From: Laburnicola sp. R22_1
Lineage: Eukaryota; Ascomycota; Dothideomycetes; Pleosporales; Didymosphaeriaceae
Direction of reading: 5' to 3'
DNA: 64,000 bases
Assembly (NCBI GenBank): GCA_014281115.1
Contig: JACONQ010000017.1
Span: 868,001-932,000, forward strand
Position 1 is the first letter of the stretch. Each line of letters begins with the position of its first letter. This document shows positions 57,001 to 64,000 of the stretch, piece by piece. The position numbers and the translations under genes are program-made. The notes below the pieces were generated by a model that saw only the letters and a list, made by a program, of their open reading frames with translations, had not been told where the DNA came from and ran no database searches.

Positions 57001-58946
57001 ATGGCAGCAGTAGCTGTTCCGCCCTCGCCACAGGTTGTAGATGCCATGTCTCACCGTCGCGTCCCCCTCGCCAACCTCCAGAATGCTACCAACTCGCCCA
57101 TGCGCGCCACTGCCATCGGCGGCAAGCGCCAGCGTTCCCACGCCAGCGAGCAACGCGATCTCTCCTACGGACAGCCACCCTCCAAGAAGCTAATTGTCGA
57201 AGCCGACGATGCAGATGCACGTCGCTCGGGGCTCGTTCGTCGGAGTGGGGCCCCGCCAACTGCCCTCACGAGGAAGCTGGAAGCCGCCCGCGAGCAGAAG
57301 GCCGTCCCCAGACAGGCCGAAAGGACCCAGCGGGCCTCGGACGTGAGCCAGAACCACGAGACGATACGTAACTGGCAGCGGCATTACCGTAAACTGTTCC
57401 CCCAGTTTGTCTTCTGGTTCGAGAGCATTCCCAGTGATACCAAAGCCAAGATATCCAAACAGGCGCAGATCCTAGGCTCCGTGAGTCCAAGGACCCTTTC
57501 CATCCCGTACACGGCTAACGATGTAACAGCGCGAAGCCAAGTTCTTCTCTCGCGAGGTCACCCACGTCATCACTGCACGTCCTCTGGGACCAGAGTTTGA
57601 TTCGAGTTCGTCGACTGCTAAGGGCACCGTCAACCCGGCCCAGCTTGAGTCTAAGAAGTCCGTGTTCGATACTGTGCTCCAGAATGGGGACATCTTGCAT
57701 AAGGCCAAGGACCTGGGGATGAAAATATGGACTGTGGACAAGCTCCAGCGCATGATCGATACATTGTTCAACACGGCTACCGGAGAGGACGCTCCCAACT
57801 ATGCTCTTGGACGTGATGGGAGAATTCTGCACCCTGCCCGTCCGGAACCTGCTCGCCGAGACCTGCAGAAACTGTTGGAGCAAGAGAAGCTCAGCCGTCC
57901 ATTAGACCGCGATTACTCCGTTCCCCTCCAGGACATGATCCCACTCCGCGGCTACTACATCTATGTTCGCGACATGGATGAACTCACGCGACCTGTCATG
58001 GTCAGAGAATACTCAAAAGTATCCAAAAAGGAAGAGGGTAAATGGCCCCAGTTCCGTCTCTCCGGCAATTACAAATGCCCCTTCATCGAGGATCGCGAAG
58101 CCCTCCGCAGGCAACAACAAGAGGAGGCTGAGGCGCGACAAGCACGCAGAATCGCGGCTGCCGCTCCACGCACAAGGGCCACCACAGCTTTGGAGGAGAA
58201 GCGTGCTTTGGGGGACAGCTCTAACCTCGCTCGTCGAACTACCGCCCCTGCCGTGCCCGTAAGGGATGAAAATGCCAACCCTCTGGGAGCGTCCAAGGCT
58301 CTTCAAAATATAACACGGGCAAACCCAGATAGCATGCCTCCCATGTTTGGCAGTGCCCAAGCTAGTCTACGTACCATGCCACGGTTCATCGGTGGCGAGC
58401 CAGTTGCTTCCGGTCTGCAGCATTCCAACATAACATCCGCGATCAAATCACAGATGGTTTCGTCTACTGCTGCGGCACCAGGTGCTCGTGCAGGCAACAG
58501 CAAAGAAGTGAATCAGTTGAAGCGAAAGGTCCTGGAGAAGAACAGCGCACCATCTGCGAACAGCGGACATTCGTCCACCATGAACGATGCACACCTCCGG
58601 GCAGCTCTGAACCAGGACCATTCCCAGCCTACGCGTGCTTCCAAACGTAAAGCCCAGGAAACAATTGGTCAAATCCGCGAAGACACAGACGAGGAGAGGA
58701 AGGCTCAGAAGGCTGCAGCGATGCGTCGCAGAACGCCCGTTGAGAAGGAGCTCAAACCAGGTTACTGCGAGAACTGCAGGGAGAAATTCAACGACTTTGA
58801 TGAGGTAAGTATCACTGCCACTGTAGTTGGGTTATAGCTTACACACCGTACAGCATGTTGTTTCACGCAAGCACCGAAAGTTCGCAGTAACCTTGGACAA
58901 CTGGAGGGAGCTTGACCAGCTCCTAGCCCAACTTACGCGTGAATGA
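57001..58946 (+). CDS. DBF4: DBF4/Dfp1/NimO-type regulatory subunit of Cdc7 (DDK) kinase
   Basis: Three exons: 57,001-57,480, 57,530-58,804 and 58,854-58,946, all phase 0, encode 615 residues. Motif N is BRCT-like (FPQFVFWFESIP, then REAKFFSREVTHVITARPLG). Motif M lies in the stretch PLRGYYIYVRDMDELTRPVM with PFIEDRE further on. Motif C is a C2H2-type finger split by intron 2: GYCENCREKFNDFDE joins HVVSRKHRKFA. DBF4 activates Cdc7 to phosphorylate MCM proteins and fire replication origins. The stretch between M and C is Ala/Arg/Gln-rich and probably disordered. The start at 57,001 is preferred; an in-frame ATG at 57,043 (M-S-H-R-R-V-P-L) is an alternative. Confidence 0.92.
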
Positions 58947-59688
58947 TTTTAAGACGATGCATGCACACGAACGCACACCTCGCCCTACGGCATTCGATCC
59001 ACGACATATTTTCTTCTCCCTCTTGTTCTCTTCTCGCAGCCTTCCGGCGCAAAAGGGTCGTTTCATTTCGCGAATACCCGTTACATAGCATTTCGACGGC
59101 GTGTAGCATTTTTCGAGGCGCATTTTCTTTTACTCTACCGGGGTATGGGCTTGTTGGTTATTTCCTAAAGCGGCATGAGCCCGATGTTACTACTGGTGGC
59201 TATGATGCATGCATCCGTTGTATATACCTACTGCATCCACTTTGTTATAGCTGGTTCGGTGGTTTTGTTGTCGCCGGCCGCCGCGTTAGGAGCTTTTGGA
59301 GTTGCATGAGTTGTGGATATCCTTGTGTGGAGGTCAATGGCATGTGAAAGCGCCGTGCTGGAGGCTAGTTCATTTATCACTATCGTGTTAGATATAGTTT
59401 ACGTATCAATGCGAGAGTGGATATTGTCAGTTGCTTTGCCCTCGTTGAATGCAGTCGGGGTGGAGTGTGGAGGGCTCTGATTGGTCAGGCACGGGCACCA
59501 CCTAGGGTTCAGGTCGCGACTTCCATGGTTCTCTTTTCCACCTCGCTTCTTCCCTCTACACGCCCCTCTTATGCTACCTTTCCTCGAATTCTCCCGTTGT
59601 ACCCAGCACTCTAGATCTTCCGAGCTCTAAATCTTCTTGTTTTCTACCTCACCGGGTCTACTCAACTATACCGAGGGCTGAATCAACC
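58947..59688. other. Intergenic region between DBF4 and ATG12
   Basis: 742 bp containing the DBF4 3' UTR and ATG12 promoter. CT-rich tracts precede the ATG12 start codon. No other feature is supported. Confidence 0.4.
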
Positions 59689-60429
59689 ATGTCACAGTCA
59701 CCAGAGGAGCGGATAGAAGAAGACGATGGCCAGACCGAAGCGCCGCTAACCATGGCGGCGTCTGTTGTTCTGACGCATTTACCCAAGGATGCGTCGAAGG
59801 CGCTGGAGACGGCGGGCGATCTGCCGGTTGAGAAAGGTAAGCGTTACTATGCGCCGAGAGAATCCCATTATCTCGAGATGCATCTCTCTACAATAACTTT
59901 CCCTCTATTATGGGTTTTGCCTGTCCTCCCCTGGTTATTCCCCGCGCGCTGCTAGTAACGGAAATTGGATACCTCTACATCGACTCTTGCACTATCTACA
60001 GCCAGCGTACACCTAGCAGCTCCCCACAAGCAAGCACCACTACCAGCGTGCCGCAGCACCACAATACTAACCAACGCACCCACAGTCCGCATCCACCTCA
60101 CACCCATCGGGTCGGCCCCGCGCCTCCAACAGCTAGAATTCCAGATCAAAGCGAATAACCGCTTCGAAGTCATTGTGCGGCAGATACGCAAGCGGCTCAA
60201 GGTGCAGCCGCACGAGAGTGTCTTTTGCTATATTGGGAACGTATTTTCGCCGGCGTTGGATGAGAATATTGGGAATCTTTGGAGGGTGAGTGCGTGGTTC
60301 GTTGCTGGGTGGAGAAGATGTGGTATAGTGGGTGGGGTATTTGAGCTGACGTTTTTGCTGTAGTGTTTTAAGCAGGGGGCTAAGGAGGAGTTGTATGTTG
60401 GGTATGCTTTGTCGCCTTCTTTTGGGTGA
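59689..60429 (+). CDS. ATG12: Autophagy ubiquitin-like protein ATG12
   Basis: Three exons: 59,689-59,836, 60,086-60,285 and 60,364-60,429, give 137 residues. The 249-nt first intron has a TACTAAC branch site and is long for this window. After an acidic, disordered N-terminus of about 50 residues, the ubiquitin fold begins VRIHLTPIGSAPRLQQ and continues with ESVFCYIGNVFSPALDENIG, NLWRCFK and YVGYALSPSFG. The C-terminal glycine is the residue joined to a lysine of ATG5 by ATG7 and ATG10; the conjugate, with ATG16, drives ATG8 lipidation on autophagosomal membranes. As in all ATG12 proteins, nothing follows the glycine. It is convergent with panB. Confidence 0.94.
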
Positions 60430-60920
60430 GGGGGTGAGGGGGTGGGTGGGTGGTGTGGTGTTATAGGGATATGCATGTGGTTTCTGTGTGTTGGCTTTGG
60501 GGAGGTGGACATAGAGCGGGACTGGTACGGTAAGGGCCAGAGTCTTGCGTGCAAATTGTGCATGGAACAACATTGAAGAGTTCAAGAGAGCTTGGGGATT
60601 GTTTCTGCTGACCAGGGTATGGAGCAGCAATTGCGCTTTTACGAATCCTCGGATGCGTCAAAACCTGTGTGCTTGATCCCCGTGGCCACCTTGGTGTCAT
60701 TCGCTGCACATGTGTAGTACGGTTCGCATTATGACTCAAGCTATATGCAATAATATTCATATGACAGCTCGCAAGACATCGACAGCGACATGCTATAAAT
60801 TGATGTTCAACGTTCTAAGAAGAAAGATGCAAAATGATGGCGGTTGCTACTAACAAACCACGGGTATTCAAAACACTCGACCTCCGGACTCCAATGACAA
60901 TTTCCTCCTATGCTAAAGAC
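60430..60920. other. Convergent spacer between ATG12 and panB
   Basis: 491 bp. The first 30 bases continue a G-rich tract starting at the ATG12 stop. The remainder should include both 3' UTRs. No gene is seen. Confidence 0.45.
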
Positions 60921-62061
60921 TTAGGAGGGCATGCTCGGCACATTCTCATCAAAGACTTGTTTCTCTCCGCCTTCTTCCCCTTGTTTCTGGGCTTGCTTCT
61001 CGCCGCTCTTTCCCTCAATCAGTCTTTCGAACTCAGAGAACTCTTCCTTCGGCATGGGGTACGTGTGTTCGGTCGCCGGATAGGCTCTGCTCTTGACCTC
61101 GGTCTTGTACTCCTGCATCGCCCTCATGGTTTCCGACCACACATTGCCGTATTGCTTGACGAACTTGGGTAAAAACCGTCCAGGCGGAAAGTTACCCATC
61201 ATGTCCGTCTGCACCAGTACCTGGCCCGAGCAGCCATTGCCCGCACCGATACCTATTGTTGGGATACTAAGCTTCTTCGTGACCAGAGCTGCGACCTCCG
61301 CCGGTATAGCTTCCAGGATGATAGCATATGCTCCAGCTTTCTGAACAGCTAGCGCGTCTTCTAGCACGTTGAGTGCCGAAGCAGTGCTCTTTCCCTGAAC
61401 CCGGAAGCCACCGAGAGCATTTTGTCGCTGAGGAGTGAGGCCAATGTGGGCAACGACGGGGATACCGGCGGAGGTGATCTTGGAAATCGTTGGTGCCATC
61501 TCCTTCCCTCCCTCTAACTTGACAGACTTCACGCGGCCTTCTTTGATCATACGGATGGCAGATCCAAGCGCTTGCTCCGGGGAGATCTCGTAGGCACCCA
61601 TGGGTAGGTCTCCTACCTATACAACGGGTCAATATACCGGATTGCATGTAGGCAATATGGTTCCTTACCGTGAAAGCACCCTTTGTTGCGCGTGCCACAG
61701 ACCGACAGTGCAGCAGCATCTCCTCCAGCATGACCTCGCTCGTATCCTCCATGCCAAGGGCGACCATGGCCAGACTATCCCCGACCAGTACCATATCCAT
61801 ACCAGCATGGTCGGCGACATGCGCACTCGGGAAGTCGTGGGCTGTGATCATGGTGATGGGTTCATTTTTCCGGTAAAGACTCCGTAGGGTGTTGATAGTG
61901 ACCGGCTTACGGGCATTGGCCGGCGGTGAACCAAGAGGGGAGTGTGAGCTCCACCTGAGTTGGAGGATAGGCAGTATGGTATGCGACGGCAATGGCGACG
62001 GCGACAAGGTAGCGGGCCGCCTCGCTATCCTCAAGGAAGTTTTCAGGGCGTGCATGTTCAT
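60921..62061 (-). CDS. panB: 3-methyl-2-oxobutanoate hydroxymethyltransferase (ketopantoate hydroxymethyltransferase)
   Basis: Two exons, 62,061-61,669 and 61,616-60,921, with a 52-nt phase-0 intron, give 362 residues. The first 45 or so (RIARRPATLSPSPLPS, then LRWSSH) look like a mitochondrial targeting peptide. The barrel then shows family motifs: PITMITAHDFPSAHVAD, MVLVGDSLAMVALG (metal-binding aspartate), GDLPMGAYE, VKLEGGKE, HIGLTPQ and TIGIGAGNGCSGQVLVQTDM. PanB transfers a hydroxymethyl group from methylene-THF to 2-ketoisovalerate, the first committed step of pantothenate synthesis. The C-terminal 30 residues are Lys/Gln/Glu-rich and extend beyond the enzyme core. It is convergent with ATG12. 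Confidence 0.94.
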
Positions 62062-63204
62062 GGCGACAGGCGACAGAGGAATCGGGTCGTGGAGAGGTTT
62101 AAATTCGGCGATTCGGGGATCTTGGCAAAGGTGCGGGAGAAGAGAAGGAGTCCAGGTTCGTCAGCCATGGTCTGGGCCGAGGGCGGCGCTTTTATTGAAG
62201 CTGGTATGGTTTTTGCGCAGTACAGGTCAGTATACTCGTGCTTTCTGGTGGAGCGGATGTACCAAGCAAGCGAAGCGAGACCTCGGCCTGACGGTAGTGG
62301 GGCAGGGATTGTCCTTTGTCGGCTTTGTCGACTGCTTCGACAACTGACAATCATGCCGTTAGGGAGATGGCAGAGCGCGCTGGTTCTTTGGCGGCTCTGG
62401 CATCAAAAGAAACAATTCAACGATACAGTATCCTTCGGCTGTTGCTAGGTTGAGAGCGCGGTATACTGTGACGCGCTACGGGGAGCGAAAGAAAGCCGGC
62501 ATATTGACAGACTCCGATGGACAAGGACGCATTCATCTCCTGCAAGATCCGCATTGAAGGTATCATAAGCCACGAGCAGAAGAGGATATTCAGGTGGGCC
62601 ATAGACGAAAATCGGTGGAGCCGGTGCAGTTGGTGTTGGTGTTGAAGAGAGGGTTCAGTGTTGCCCTTCGTGCCCGGCGTTCGGATACGCACGTGACGCC
62701 GTGACTGAATGGGGCACGTGAGCAATCCAATCCAGGGATCGCGGGGTGAGATGACGCATTCGCTATCGTGACCACGTCTGGCTTGTTGGTTAAGCGGCTG
62801 GTTAGGCGGCAGCTGCCAGGTAGGTAGTGGCGGCGACACGTTGTAGCCGGGGCCGCAAGCGTGACTACCCAGCTGGACTGCGTCGTTCCTGGCTGCAGCC
62901 AGTCTCCTACATCACCTCATCTTTGTCTCTTCATTATTACACGACCAGCCAGCCGCTCTGCCACTATCCGCACAGCACACTCTTTCCAGAACCGGCACCG
63001 ACGCTGCCCGCCAACAAAGCATCTACGTAGCAAATCAACCCCTCGTCGCTATCGATAGCCCCGCCGCGGCCATCCTCCACCGCCCTCCGCGCGAGACAAC
63101 ACACCCGCACGCGCAACCGATTACCACCACCGCACTCTCGTGCCAGCCCGCCGAATACCATACGTCCGCCGTACATAGAGGCGAAGCGCCGGTAGCTGCC
63201 CGCC
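62062..63204. other. Divergent intergenic region between panB and UBC8
   Basis: 1.14 kb with no recognised gene. It should contain both promoters and a long UBC8 leader. The CACCGCCCTCCGCG-type, CT-rich sequence after 62,900 looks like 5' UTR. Open frames here overlap on both strands and show no family features. Confidence 0.4.
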
Positions 63205-64000
63205 ATGAGTAGCCCAAAGAGACGGATCGAGACAGATGTAGGTGATCCTGGACACGAGCTGCTTGGCAAAGATGTGGGCGAGTGCTGACGCCTGGCCTCT
63301 ATAATACAGGTCATGAAGTAGGTTGCTGCCGCTCTCGAACTGCAGACTAGCTCCTAACTCGTGCACAGGATGTATGTGACTCAAAGCTTGCGACACTCAG
63401 CCCTCTGGCGGTGACTGATACACGACAGGCTTATGAGCGACTACGAGGTCACCCTGGTCAATGATAATAGTAGGTTTTCCCATTGCCTCTTCGCGATGCT
63501 CTAGCTAATAGTATCCCTAGTGTTCGTTCCGCCGCTAGCCGCTCCGACATCGACGCGCCACATCGACGCTGACACATACTAGGCAGGAGTTCTATGTTAG
63601 ATTCAAGGGACCGGAAGAGAGTATGATGTGCCAAGATCGCATGAGAGGACACGAAAACTGACGAGAAAAGCGCCTTTCGCCGGTGGGCTGTGGAAGATCC
63701 ACGTCGAGCTACCCGATCAGTATCCCTACAAGAGTCCTAGCATTGGCTTCGTGAACCGTATATTTCATCCCAACATTGACGAGCTGTGAGCTATACCTTA
63801 TGACTCCGTACCAGGGCCAGGTTTCTGTCTGGCGACGAATGGCTAACAGTTCTGTAGATCAGGATCGGTGTGTCTGGACGTCATCAACCAGACATGGTCA
63901 CCTATGTACGATATGATCAACATCTTCGAAGTCTTCCTTCCTCAACTGCTCCGATACCCGAATCCTACCGACCCCTTGAATGGAGAAGCAGCCGCGCTGC
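63205..64000 (+). CDS. UBC8: Ubiquitin-conjugating enzyme E2 (UBC8/UBE2H), 5' part
   Basis: Six exons are visible: 63,205-63,237, 63,310-63,317 (8 nt), 63,429-63,473, 63,583-63,620, 63,671-63,785 and 63,858 to the window end. The spliced product starts [20 protein letters not shown] after the initiator and continues [37 protein letters not shown] and [20 protein letters not shown]. The active-site cysteine is codon 63,871-63,873 (G-S-V-C-L-D-V). The last bases encode [13 protein letters not shown]; the C-terminal tail is outside the window. UBC8/UBE2H is the E2 of the GID/CTLH ligase, which degrades gluconeogenic enzymes in yeast. The exon 3-4 junction needs an unusual donor to stay in frame. 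Confidence 0.88.

Noticed and set aside
62827..63217. Several 60-116 aa frames on both strands upstream of UBC8
   Set aside because: They overlap one another and the UBC8 leader and show no coding signature.

Overview
The window is nuclear DNA from a filamentous ascomycete (Pezizomycotina). A dothideomycete is the best guess, but that is inference from gene style and from the AT-rich compartment. Genes are compact, with 40-110 nt introns (one of 249 nt), consensus GT(A/G)AG(T/C) donors and CTAAC/CTGAC-like branch sites. Proteins are recognisably fungal: REI1, HAL2/MET22, DBF4/NimO, ATG12, PanB and UBC8. The window is a mosaic of two gene-bearing, GC-balanced segments (about 580-27,975 and 50,095-64,000) and a 22-kb AT-rich block (about 27,975-50,095). 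Another AT-rich piece occupies 1-580. The AT-rich DNA looks like the product of repeat-induced point mutation (RIP): TA-saturated, poor in CA/TG, with retroelement frames full of TAG/TAA stops.

Left gene segment: REI1 (60S biogenesis, -) is divergent from a HECT E3 ubiquitin ligase with an N-terminal AZUL zinc finger (+). Then come a PLP-dependent serine/threonine dehydratase (-), a repeat cluster, a PI-PLC-like phosphodiesterase (+), HAL2/MET22 (-), a C3HC/Rsm1 zinc-finger protein (+), an AIM9-like phosphotransferase frame with three in-frame TGA codons (-), a nearly intact Fot1/pogo transposon, an F-box/zinc-ribbon protein (-) and a fungal-specific transcription factor with a degenerate zinc cluster (-). 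A short repeat family with inverted ends (a MITE) lies mostly just beyond stop codons in this segment.

AT-rich block: two LTR retrotransposons can be delimited by LTRs and perfect 5-bp target duplications. One is an 11.46-kb minus-strand Ty3/gypsy element (28,642-40,103; TSD GCATC). The other is an 8.57-kb plus-strand Ty3/gypsy chromovirus (41,239-49,803; TSD ACACA) with recognisable protease, RT, RNase H, integrase and chromodomain remnants. Both are heavily mutated and non-coding. Minisatellites, a long (TAA)n tract and several smaller dispersed repeats lie within or beside them.

Right gene segment: a RING-type E3 (-), a HET-protein C-terminal-region gene or relic (+), an unrecognised small protein (-), DBF4 (+), ATG12 (+), panB (-) and the 5' part of UBC8 (+), which runs off the window end and contains an 8-nt microexon. 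The genes do not form an operon or an obvious metabolic cluster. Five are ubiquitin or ubiquitin-like pathway members (HECT, F-box, RING, ATG12, UBC8), which may be coincidence. I found no convincing wholly new system. The best leads are the triple TGG-to-TGA gene, the new MITE family and its tandem amplification, the unusual layout of the larger LTR element, and the UBC8 microexon/junction.
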